The position numbers and the translations under genes were made by a program. A stretch of DNA of 64,000 nucleotides from a virus, in the IMG/VR virus record IMGVR_UViG_3300009085_000022, positions 38,177 through 102,176 of that record. One strand, given 5' to 3'. Below the pieces are notes generated by a model that worked only from the letters and a program-made list of their open reading frames with translations, was not told where the DNA came from and made no database searches. Of this stretch, positions 39,317-45,887 are shown one piece after another. Numbering within the stretch: position 1 is the stretch's first letter; each line of letters opens with the position of its first letter.

Positions 39317-39671
39317 ATTAGTTATTAATCCTGTGGCTAAACCAAGGATGACACGTAGCGACATTTGGAAACATAGACCTATAGTAGATAGGTATTTTGC
39401 ATTCAAAGATCATCTGAATGCTTTATGTAGATTGAATAAATTTGAATTACCTGATAAGTATAGGGTGGAGTTTTTAATGCCAATGCCAGAATCTTGGAGT
39501 AATAGTAAGAGGAAGGGATTGTTAGGGAAGCCTCATCAACAAAAACCTGACTTGGATAATTTATTAAAGGCTTTAAATGATTGTTTAAAGATTGAGGATT
39601 CAGGAATTTGGAAGATTGAGGCATCAAAGATCTGGTGGGAAGAAGGAAAAATTATTATATATGAGATATAA
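39309..39671 (+). CDS. rusA: RusA-like Holliday junction resolvase
   Basis: A 120-aa protein with PVAKPRMTRSD at the N-terminus and KPDLDNLLKALNDCL near residue 78, the conserved aspartate motif of RusA. The family cuts four-way DNA junctions as a dimer. Here it would resolve recombination intermediates before packaging. It is one of two junction-resolving candidates in the window, with the EndoVII-like gene. Confidence 0.92.
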   Translation: MIELVINPVAKPRMTRSDIWKHRPIVDRYFAFKDHLNALCRLNKFELPDKYRVEFLMPMPESWSNSKRKGLLGKPHQQKPDLDNLLKALNDCLKIEDSGIWKIEASKIWWEEGKIIIYEI

Positions 39672-39852
39672 ATGTATGATTTGTGGTAGAATTTATGTGG
39701 GTAATAAGGATCTACCTATTATCCAGGATGCTGAAGGTCTTGTAGGAGACGGATGTTGTAAAGTAGGGTCTTTAATAGAGATTGAAGATCGTATAGGTAG
39801 TTCAGATAAATATTTAATTAAGGATGAAAATACAGATAGATACAAACAATAA
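39661..39852 (+). CDS. Small zinc-binding protein, 63 aa
   Basis: I start at MRYKCMICGRIYVGN (39,661), overlapping the RusA end by 11 nt; a longer version would run deep into RusA. The CMIC pair and DGCCKVG further on look like a rubredoxin-type zinc site. Function unknown. Confidence 0.58.
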   Translation: MRYKCMICGRIYVGNKDLPIIQDAEGLVGDGCCKVGSLIEIEDRIGSSDKYLIKDENTDRYKQ

Positions 39853-40069
39853 AACTATTCAGATCTTAGAAAATATTAAGATTGGGGTGCTTTTAGAGAC
39901 ATTATTTAATATGTTGGGAGAGGATTATAAGGAGTATACTTTAAATTTAGAGCAAACTACTTATACTTATTATCCCTGGGTCTATCCAATTACTGTACCC
40001 TACCAGGAGCCAAGTTGGCCCACAATTACATGTGGTACTGGTACTTATAATATAGATGTTAGTTTTTAA
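39824..40069 (+). CDS. Hypothetical protein, 81 aa
   Basis: An 81-aa protein (MKIQIDTNNKTIQILENIKIG...) whose C-terminus is rich in Tyr, Pro and Trp (YYPWVYPITVPYQEPSWP). It overlaps the previous gene by 29 nt in another frame. No family recognised. Confidence 0.58.
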   Translation: MKIQIDTNNKTIQILENIKIGVLLETLFNMLGEDYKEYTLNLEQTTYTYYPWVYPITVPYQEPSWPTITCGTGTYNIDVSF

Positions 40070-40113
40070 TAGGTAACCTATTAAAAGTTAGTAGATTTTT
40101 TTTACCTAATTAT

Positions 40114-40144
40114 TTTGATATTTAAAATAAAGGTTTTATATTTG
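40114..40144 (+). promoter_or_regulatory. Bacteroidetes-type promoter before the HNH leader
   Basis: TTTG (40,114-40,117), a 19-nt spacer and TATATTTG (40,137-40,144). It would start a transcript near 40,152, leaving a leader of about 200 nt before the HNH gene. Confidence 0.7.
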
Positions 40145-40354
40145 CAAAGTAAATCCAGTCCAACTCTGAGTACCTACAGGGGAAAAGACGGGTGGGGGGT
40201 GAATCTCCAAATAGGAAGAGAGTCCTCCATGGTAAAAATAAGTTAGTTAAGCACACGACTACAACCACCGATGGTAAGGGTAATAGTAGGCTAGGGGTAA
40301 ACAAAGACCAAGTGTTGTACGATTAACCAAAAAACTAAAAGATGGGGGAACCCT
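40145..40354 (+). other. Long untranslated leader upstream of HNH gene
   Basis: No ORF is visible. The segment is G- and A-rich (GACGGGTGGGGGGTG, GGTAAGGGTAATAGTAGG), unlike ordinary intergenic DNA here, and contains the pairing CCAT-GGT...ACC-GATGG. It could be a structured RNA or remnant of a self-splicing or homing element. I see no convincing group I core. Confidence 0.4.
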
Positions 40355-40366
40355 ATGGGGCATGTT

Positions 40367-40882
40367 ATGAAGTATTCAGAACAACTACAAGATCCAAGAT
40401 GGATTAGTAAAAGATTTAAAATCTTAAAAAGAGATCATTTTAAATGTTCTGAGTGTAACTCAACTCATAATTTAAATGTACATCATAAGTACTATGTACG
40501 AGGTAAGAAAGCCTGGGAATACCCATATAATGTTCTAATAACTCTATGTAGCAATTGTCATAGTAAATGGCATAAAGAACATGATATTGAGATTAGAGAT
40601 GAAGTCTGGAAGAAGAATAGAGAGTATATAGTACCGTTAAAAAAATCTCATAAAAATAAAAAAAGAGTAGAAGATAAAAAACATATTTCTTTTAAAATTA
40701 ATAAACCAAAAGGTTTAGATTATATAACAAATAAGAAAGCTGAAATTAGAGTTAGAAAGAAAAAAGAATTGATTGAGAAATATGTGGGAAAATTTAAAGT
40801 TCTTGAAATGTATAATAAATTAAAATCTATGACGTTAGAAGAACTTGAGACATATTTAAAAAATCATGGTAAAGTTAAGTAA
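40367..40882 (+). CDS. HNH endonuclease, 171 aa
   Basis: A compact HNH domain with CSECNSTHNLNVHHKYY near residue 26, followed by LITLCSNCHSKWHKEH (Cys-x2-Cys pairs framing His-His-Asn-His). The very basic C-terminal half (KKSHKNKKRVEDKKH; RVRKKKELIEK) probably binds DNA. I prefer MKYSEQL over the ATG 12 nt upstream, but both are possible. A free-standing homing endonuclease is the likeliest identity; its own promoter and long leader mark it as a separate unit. Confidence 0.8.
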   Translation: MKYSEQLQDPRWISKRFKILKRDHFKCSECNSTHNLNVHHKYYVRGKKAWEYPYNVLITLCSNCHSKWHKEHDIEIRDEVWKKNREYIVPLKKSHKNKKRVEDKKHISFKINKPKGLDYITNKKAEIRVRKKKELIEKYVGKFKVLEMYNKLKSMTLEELETYLKNHGKVK

Positions 40883-40896
40883 TATTATAGTAAGTT

Positions 40897-41049
40897 ATGA
40901 AAGATTTTGTAAAATCAGAATGGTATCCCATGTTAGCAGGATTAACCACTTTTATTGGAACTTTAGTTAGTCCTGTATTTGGAGTACTCATTCTAGTTGG
41001 ATTAGTTACTCTGGCAATGCTGGCAAAGTTGAATGATTGGAATAAGTAA
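40897..41049 (+). CDS. Small membrane protein, 50 aa
   Basis: A 50-codon ORF (MKDFVKSEWYPML...KLNDWNK) with a hydrophobic middle (LTTFIGTLVSPVFGVLILVGLVTLAMLA) long enough for one or two spans. It lies between the HNH gene and a strong terminator. Holin-like size and layout, but no proof. Confidence 0.55.
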   Translation: MKDFVKSEWYPMLAGLTTFIGTLVSPVFGVLILVGLVTLAMLAKLNDWNK

Positions 41050-41111
41050 TAATTCCTAGGCGAGATTCTCTACAATCTCAGAACCGGAGGTAGAATAAAT
41101 ACTCCGTGTTA

Positions 41112-41145
41112 ATTAGCCCCTCTCCCTCAGGGGCTAATTTTTTTT
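41112..41145 (+). terminator. Strong intrinsic terminator
   Basis: ATTAGCCCCT / AGGGGCTAAT stem with a 7-nt loop followed by eight T residues. Just upstream are two further stem-loops, GAGATT/AATCTC and CGGAG/CTCCG. Confidence 0.9.
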
Positions 41146-41164
41146 GAAAATAATTGAAGAAATG

Positions 41165-41196
41165 TTTGGTAGATATAAATATGTGTTGTACCTTTG
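41165..41196 (+). promoter_or_regulatory. Bacteroidetes-type promoter for the nucleotidase operon
   Basis: TTTG (41,165-41,168), 20-nt spacer, TACCTTTG (41,189-41,196), 26 nt before the ATG at 41,223 and just after a terminator. Confidence 0.8.
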
Positions 41197-41222
41197 TATC
41201 GTTAATTAAATTTATATATTGC

Positions 41223-41810
41223 ATGGAACAAAAAAGAACACAGATTTTATTAGACATGGATGGGGTTTTAGCAGATTTTATTTCTAGTGCTGTTGACTCT
41301 TTAAACAGAGATTATGGTAAAGAAATTACTATGAAGCAATATGCTACAGAATTTGGAGCCTGGGAAACATATGATTACTATAATATTACTGTAAAAGAGT
41401 TTTGGAGGAGTATAGAGAAGACTCCTAATTTTTGGTTAAATATAGAACCATACCCTTGGTACAAGAAATTATATGAAGAGTTGTGTCAGATAGGAGACGT
41501 AACTATTTTAACAGCCCCTTCCTTAGATCCTATTTGTGTAGTAGAAAAATTAGCCTGGTTAGAAAAATATTTAAATATTAAATCAGATGGAGTTATCTTT
41601 GGTAGTAGGAAATATCTATTAGCCGGTAATGGTATTCTTATAGATGATTATAAAAAGAATATAGATAGTTTCAGAGCAGCAGGAGGAAGTGCTATTTTAG
41701 TGCCTTCTAATTGGAATACAGCAGATCTTACTTTTGGTAAGGTTTGGAAAGTAATACAAAGTGGTTTAATTGGAACAATGTTATATGAAAGAAGAAGGCA
41801 AGAAGTTTGA
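41223..41810 (+). CDS. 5'(3')-deoxyribonucleotidase-like HAD phosphatase
   Basis: The start is ATG 41,223 (MEQKRTQILL), since the promoter lies inside the longer reading frame. The product shows HAD motif I LLDMDGVLADF, motif II VTILTAPSLD near residue 100 and motif IV GILIDDYKKN near 145, as in NT5C-type nucleotidases. It removes phosphate from deoxynucleoside monophosphates and would adjust the nucleotide pool together with the diphosphohydrolase downstream. Confidence 0.85.
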   Translation: MEQKRTQILLDMDGVLADFISSAVDSLNRDYGKEITMKQYATEFGAWETYDYYNITVKEFWRSIEKTPNFWLNIEPYPWYKKLYEELCQIGDVTILTAPSLDPICVVEKLAWLEKYLNIKSDGVIFGSRKYLLAGNGILIDDYKKNIDSFRAAGGSAILVPSNWNTADLTFGKVWKVIQSGLIGTMLYERRRQEV

Positions 41811-42081
41811 TACAGGTAAACTTAGATGGGATCTCCTGCCTATTGATTGTGTAGAAGATGTAGTCAAAATACTCACTTTTGGCTCCGAAAAATATGGCCC
41901 TAACAATTGGCAAGGAGTGGAAAAAGATAGATATTATGCAGCTCTTATGAGACATCTATCAGCTAGTAGACAAGGAGAATTGAATGATAGTGAGTCTGGC
42001 TTAAGCCATTTAGCTCATGCAATGTGTAATGTATTATTTTTATTGTGGTTTGAAAAACGTAAAGTAGATGGAAAGAATTAA
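41785..42081 (+). CDS. dATP/dGTP diphosphohydrolase-like protein (N-terminal domain type)
   Basis: A 98-aa protein with KFDTGKLRWDLLP near the start, VVKILTFGSEKYGPNNW in the middle and RYYAALMRHLSASRQGE, then SGLSHLAHAMCNVLFLLW. This is the conserved helical domain of phage dATP/dGTP diphosphohydrolases of the all-alpha NTP pyrophosphatase type. It overlaps the nucleotidase gene by 26 nt; the ATG at 41,785 is the best start. Confidence 0.8.
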   Translation: MKEEGKKFDTGKLRWDLLPIDCVEDVVKILTFGSEKYGPNNWQGVEKDRYYAALMRHLSASRQGELNDSESGLSHLAHAMCNVLFLLWFEKRKVDGKN

Positions 42082-42388
42082 AGACATTAGTAAGATGAAG
42101 TTGCAATTAGGATCTGTCCTAATTAAGATTAAATTAAAAGGAGGAATAATCCTGGCTCCTGAGGGTAATACCCCAAAACCTATGGTAGATTATGCAGAGG
42201 TAGTTGCTTTATCTAAAGATATTACAGATCTTAGCATAGGAGACATCGTTTTAGATTTTAGGACCGCTGAAGGATTTGACTGGAAAAACGACAAATATGC
42301 AGTAATCCCAAGGATGAATGTCAAGGTGGCAGTAGATAAGGAAGACTTTGATTTTGGTATAAAAGTTGATAAAAGAAAGTTGAATTAA
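42068..42388 (+). CDS. GroES-like co-chaperonin
   Basis: A 106-aa protein whose order of strands LGSVLIKIKLKGGIILAPEGN, YAEVVALSKDITDLSIGDIVL and YAVIPRMNVKVAV mirrors GroES (V-x-x-K...GGI-x-L...G-x-V-x-x-V-G...GD-x-V). The hydrophobic GGIIL segment would be the mobile loop that contacts GroEL. Phage T4 uses such a protein to fold its capsid. It overlaps the previous gene by 14 nt. Confidence 0.72.
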   Translation: MERIKDISKMKLQLGSVLIKIKLKGGIILAPEGNTPKPMVDYAEVVALSKDITDLSIGDIVLDFRTAEGFDWKNDKYAVIPRMNVKVAVDKEDFDFGIKVDKRKLN

Positions 42389-42390
42389 TT

Positions 42391-42708
42391 ATGGGATTTT
42401 TAGAATCAACCCTAGACGAGGGACAGACTTATAGAACATTTATTTTTAAGCAAGGAGAGGAAGAAATAAGATTGCAAATTCAATTTGAAGATTTAGTTGC
42501 AATATTCTCTGGAATGAGGCCTAGAAATTTAGATGCTGAACATACAAAACGTATAAGAGAGCTTTTAGCCAAAGAGCTTAAAAGGTATAGAAGGGGTACT
42601 CTTATACATACTTCCAAAGTAAGAAATGATGTTTGGAATGAATATAAAAAAGAACTTGGTATAAATAAAAAACAGAAGGGGCATACTTATGTCAAAGATA
42701 CAGAATAG
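42391..42708 (+). CDS. Hypothetical protein, 105 aa
   Basis: A 105-aa protein with a basic helical C-terminal half (AEHTKRIRELLAKELKRYRRG; NEYKKELGINKKQK). It lies between two chaperone-like genes. No family recognised. Confidence 0.6.
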   Translation: MGFLESTLDEGQTYRTFIFKQGEEEIRLQIQFEDLVAIFSGMRPRNLDAEHTKRIRELLAKELKRYRRGTLIHTSKVRNDVWNEYKKELGINKKQKGHTYVKDTE

Positions 42709-42970
42709 TATAGCATACGTGACTACAGGTAAAGGATTTGATGATTATAGAAATAAGCTAATAGAGATTTTTGATGGTAGTTCTGCTGTACATAAAAAGA
42801 AAATGACTCAAGGTTTATTCTGGACTAGTGTTGATAAAGACCTTGCAAACCAAATGGTTAGAGAGGAGCGTTGGTTTCTTGGTGTAAAATATAAAGATGA
42901 GATAAGAGTTATAGATCACGGAACAAGTGATGATTCAATAAGCAATAAAGGTGTAGGATTTAAAAAGTAG
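42689..42970 (+). CDS. Hypothetical protein, 93 aa
   Basis: A 93-aa protein (MSKIQNSIAYVTTGKGFDDYRNKLIEIF...) overlapping the previous gene by 20 nt. It shows KDEIRVIDHGTSDDS near the end. Unknown function. Confidence 0.58.
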   Translation: MSKIQNSIAYVTTGKGFDDYRNKLIEIFDGSSAVHKKKMTQGLFWTSVDKDLANQMVREERWFLGVKYKDEIRVIDHGTSDDSISNKGVGFKK

Positions 42971-42974
42971 TATT

Positions 42975-43322
42975 ATGAATTTTTTAGATTTATTTAATTC
43001 AACATTTGTCAATTATTATGACAATAAAGTTCCAATGTGGTCAAATTGGAACTATGATAAGTTCGGAATGCAGATTAAAATTGCAGTTCCTGGGTATGAA
43101 AAAGAGGCCTTTGATCTGTCTGTAAATGATGATGAGCTTCAACTGAAGATAGAAGATGGTAAGCGATTACGAACCTATTCTATAATTACAAGACAATGGG
43201 ATACAGCCTATGACTTAGAAAAAGCTAAGGCTACTTATAAAAATGGTATGCTGATTATAGACATCCCTAAAGAAGATCAAAAAAAGGCTTTACCAAGTAA
43301 AAAAATAGAAATCTCCTACTAA
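42975..43322 (+). CDS. Small heat-shock protein (Hsp20 / alpha-crystallin)
   Basis: A 115-aa protein with the crystallin-type strands MQIKIAVPGYEKEAFDLSVNDDELQLKI and the closing ATYKNGMLIIDIPKE, the family's conserved G-x-L-x-I-x-I/V-P. It lacks the usual C-terminal IxI but ends KKIEISY, which may serve. It prevents aggregation of unfolded proteins. With the GroES-like gene it forms a phage chaperone set ahead of the virion genes. Confidence 0.85.
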   Translation: MNFLDLFNSTFVNYYDNKVPMWSNWNYDKFGMQIKIAVPGYEKEAFDLSVNDDELQLKIEDGKRLRTYSIITRQWDTAYDLEKAKATYKNGMLIIDIPKEDQKKALPSKKIEISY

Positions 43323-43336
43323 AGGAGATTTTTTTA
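43309..43336 (+). terminator. Intrinsic terminator after hsp20
   Basis: Stem AAATCTCCT / AGGAGATTT with a 4-nt loop that includes the stop codon of the Hsp20 gene, followed by a run of T. Confidence 0.85.
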
Positions 43337-43344
43337 TTAAAAAA

Positions 43345-43376
43345 TTTGGAAATGTCAATTATAGTATATATCTTTG
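43345..43376 (+). promoter_or_regulatory. Bacteroidetes-type promoter before the late genes
   Basis: TTTG (43,345-43,348), 20-nt spacer, TATCTTTG (43,369-43,376), 15 nt before ATG 43,392. Confidence 0.78.
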
Positions 43377-43391
43377 TAAAAATTATGTAAA

Positions 43392-43673
43392 ATGAAGTAT
43401 TACAGAAAGAACAGTGATCCACTTGTCCCAATGACGGAAGAAAAAATTAAGGCTGGAGAGATTGTTTATAATGAGCTAGGAAAATGTGTTAAAAAAATAT
43501 ATGTTGATGATAATATATATTTTGTAGAAGTTGTAGAATCTGTTTTAAATGAAGGAGAGACCTTATCAAGTTTAACTCCATTACAGTTGGAATTATTTTG
43601 GAAACTTAGCAATAATAAATTTAAAAAACATGAAGATAAGAATAAAGACCCAAGAAGATACTTATTTTCTTAA
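43392..43673 (+). CDS. Hypothetical protein, 93 aa
   Basis: A 93-aa protein (MKYYRKNSDPLVPMTEEKIKAGEIV...) with a beta-rich centre and LTPLQLELFWKLSNNKFKKH near the end. It is directly downstream of a promoter. No family recognised. Confidence 0.6.
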   Translation: MKYYRKNSDPLVPMTEEKIKAGEIVYNELGKCVKKIYVDDNIYFVEVVESVLNEGETLSSLTPLQLELFWKLSNNKFKKHEDKNKDPRRYLFS

Positions 43674-43989
43674 GCTTTTGTTTATCCTTAATAATATCCC
43701 ACCATTTAATAAACTTAGACCTAAAGAGTTAGAATTATATGCTAATTTATTAAGTATCAACTATAAATATAGGAATGTTCCTTTTAAAGAAAGGAATACA
43801 TTAATATTTAGTTATAACTCTAAACTTGAACTTGCGGCAAAAATGAGTATAAAATTGTCAGGAATATACAATCTTTTAAGTACATTAAGAACATTAAAAC
43901 TAATTGAGTCAGATAGTTTAATACCTAAATATATACTACCTAAGACTCAAGAATTAACTATTATATTTGAAGACGAGGACGAAAATTAA
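43630..43989 (+). CDS. Possible winged-helix protein, 119 aa
   Basis: A 119-aa basic protein. LRPKELELYANLLSINYKY and LAAKMSIKLSGIYNLLSTLRTLKLI read as the helices of a winged helix, similar to regulators or small phage packaging factors. It overlaps the previous gene by 44 nt. Confidence 0.58.
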   Translation: MKIRIKTQEDTYFLKLLFILNNIPPFNKLRPKELELYANLLSINYKYRNVPFKERNTLIFSYNSKLELAAKMSIKLSGIYNLLSTLRTLKLIESDSLIPKYILPKTQELTIIFEDEDEN

Positions 43990-43994
43990 AAACT

Positions 43995-44945
43995 ATGAGT
44001 ATAGAAGAAATTGTTGAAAAATTCCATGAAAAATCCTATATGTCAAATATGGGAAGCGGTAAACTGGCCTCCTGGCTAAGAGTATCTCCTGAGATTATAA
44101 AAGAAGCAAAAAAATTATATCATAAGGAAAAAATAAGTACAGCAGTTCCAAAACATAAATTAGAGCCCCATACTACTCCAAGGATTCTTCTTTTGGATAT
44201 TGAAACAGCGCCTATACGAGCCTTTGTCTGGCGACTCTGGAAACAGAATATTTATATAGATCAGATTATATCTGAATGGTTTATGTTAACCTGGGCAGCT
44301 AAATGGCTATTGGAACCAGGAGTTGTATCTCAAAAATTAACTAGCGAAGAGGCTAGAACAGAGGATGATAGTAGGATAGTTCAAACACTTTGGTATTTAT
44401 TGAATGAGGCTGATATAGTAATAGCGCATAATGGCAATCAATTTGATATACCTAAAATTAAATCAAGGTTTTTAGTACATGGGTTACCTCCTACTACTTA
44501 TTATCAACAAGTAGATACAAAACAAGTAGCAGCCAAAGAATTTGGATTTTCTTCTAATAAATTAGATGCTCTAGCTAAAATTTTTGGAATTGATCAGAAA
44601 ATTGAAACTAATTTTAAATTATGGTCAAGATGCTTAGACGGTGAAGAAAAAGCTCTATCGGAGATGGAATTCTATAATAAGCATGACGTTGAGATCTTAG
44701 AAGAAGTATATTTACATTTAAGGCCCTATATTAAATCGCATCCTAATTATAATTTATTTATTGATTCCAATGAGCCAGTCTGTCCTCATTGTGGAGGTAA
44801 ACATCTGGAATTTGTTGGATATTATTATTTTACACAAACAGGTAAATATAAAAATTATAGGTGCACGGATTGTGGTGCTCTTGCAAGGGAACGTAAAACA
44901 GTGTTTAAAAATAGTAAATCTATTCTGATTAGTAATGGCAAGTAA
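43995..44945 (+). CDS. DnaQ-like 3'-5' exonuclease with zinc ribbon
   Basis: A 316-aa protein. Residues 1-55 carry a helix-turn-helix-like LASWLRVSPEIIKEAKKLY. The RNase H-fold exonuclease shows ILLLDIETAP near residue 63 (D-x-E), VIAHNGNQFDIPK near 142 and YNKHDVEILEEVY near 222, the DEDDy set. The C-terminal ribbon is CPHCG...CTDCG. It is not fused to a polymerase and could act in proofreading, recombination or resection. Confidence 0.8.
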   Translation: MSIEEIVEKFHEKSYMSNMGSGKLASWLRVSPEIIKEAKKLYHKEKISTAVPKHKLEPHTTPRILLLDIETAPIRAFVWRLWKQNIYIDQIISEWFMLTWAAKWLLEPGVVSQKLTSEEARTEDDSRIVQTLWYLLNEADIVIAHNGNQFDIPKIKSRFLVHGLPPTTYYQQVDTKQVAAKEFGFSSNKLDALAKIFGIDQKIETNFKLWSRCLDGEEKALSEMEFYNKHDVEILEEVYLHLRPYIKSHPNYNLFIDSNEPVCPHCGGKHLEFVGYYYFTQTGKYKNYRCTDCGALARERKTVFKNSKSILISNGK

Positions 44946-45126
44946 ATGTGTTAGATGCGAATTGTTAGAAAGGAAACAGCAGAGTAAGCAGATACTTTAT
45001 TCTGGTCCAGACGGTTCAATACCAATTTGTTCCGTCTGTATGCAGGAAATAGCTGAAATGGATATGCTTTTTAAAAATATAGAAGTAGAGGAAGATGAGC
45101 CCGGAAGTGAAGATTTTGTTGAATAG
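44935..45126 (+). CDS. Small zinc-finger protein, 63 aa
   Basis: Two Cys pairs, CVRCELLERKQ and ICSVCMQEIAEM, separated by a turn (SGPDGS) form a probable single zinc site, followed by an acidic tail. It overlaps its neighbours by 11 and 32 nt. Function unknown. Confidence 0.6.
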   Translation: MASKCVRCELLERKQQSKQILYSGPDGSIPICSVCMQEIAEMDMLFKNIEVEEDEPGSEDFVE

Positions 45127-45358
45127 AGTTGCTAGAGAGTTAGATATTTCTATAACAGATGCAGAAAGGATGTATGAAGCTCCTTTTGAACTACAGTCTA
45201 TTATTATGAAGTATCGTTGTGATAGGCATAAACAAATTTTCCCAAGTTTAAGAATTCCTTATTTTTTAATATTTTATTGTCCTGAGTGGCATAAAGAGAG
45301 ATTAAAGAAACGAACAGAAAAAAAAGATAAAGAAAATGAGAATATTCGATCTGATTAA
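45095..45358 (+). CDS. Hypothetical protein, 87 aa
   Basis: An 87-aa protein with MSPEVKILLNRVARELDISITDAERMY at the N-terminus, a helix-turn-helix-like opening, and a basic end (HKERLKKRTEKKDKE). It sits two genes before TerL. The first helix could bind DNA. Confidence 0.58.
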   Translation: MSPEVKILLNRVARELDISITDAERMYEAPFELQSIIMKYRCDRHKQIFPSLRIPYFLIFYCPEWHKERLKKRTEKKDKENENIRSD

Positions 45359-45887
45359 TAATCAAGTAGTTATTTCTGAAGAGGCATATTTATTAGTTCC
45401 TTTTAAGAAAATCTGGGATAGAGATAAAACAAAAACTAAAGAAAAAGCCTTAGCAGAATTAGCTTACATTTATTTTGTAGAAGATTTTAAATCAGATTTT
45501 TCAGATATTGTAGATGACTCTACAAGAGAGTCTGAGGTTATAAGTTCCATTGGATTGCCTAAACCCTGGAAAGAAGATGTCCTTGTCACAGAAGCCAGAG
45601 AGTTCTACCGTAAAAGAAGCGAGGAAATTACGCCACTATTAATGTTAAAAGATGCAAAAATAGTGATAGACAGAATGCGAGATTTCTATAGAAATGTAGA
45701 CTTTCTGGCTCTTGATAAGAATGGAAAAGCTAAATATGATATAGATAAGGTAGCAAGGGTTATTGAAAGAAGCGCTGGAATTTTGGAAGGCCTTGTGAAG
45801 CTGGAACATATGGTAAAAAAAGAAGTACAATCTAAGAAAGATAAAGTAGGTAATAAGACCAAGGCAACATTTGAAGATGGAGTATAA
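45336..45887 (+). CDS. Candidate small terminase or packaging accessory protein
   Basis: A 183-aa, mostly helical protein (LMLKDAKIVIDRMRDFYRNVDF; DKVARVIERSAGILEGLVKLEHMVKKEV) immediately upstream of and overlapping TerL. The oligomerisation-type helices and basic tail fit small terminase subunits, but no DNA-binding motif is certain. The identification is by position. Confidence 0.6.
   Translation: MRIFDLINNQVVISEEAYLLVPFKKIWDRDKTKTKEKALAELAYIYFVEDFKSDFSDIVDDSTRESEVISSIGLPKPWKEDVLVTEAREFYRKRSEEITPLLMLKDAKIVIDRMRDFYRNVDFLALDKNGKAKYDIDKVARVIERSAGILEGLVKLEHMVKKEVQSKKDKVGNKTKATFEDGV

Noticed and set aside
40145-40354. Group I intron
   Set aside because: The HNH gene nearby suggested it, but no P3/P7 core or split flanking gene was found.
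41154-41222. N-terminal extension of the nucleotidase
   Set aside because: This stretch contains a consensus promoter, and the HAD motif starts right after the ATG at 41,223.
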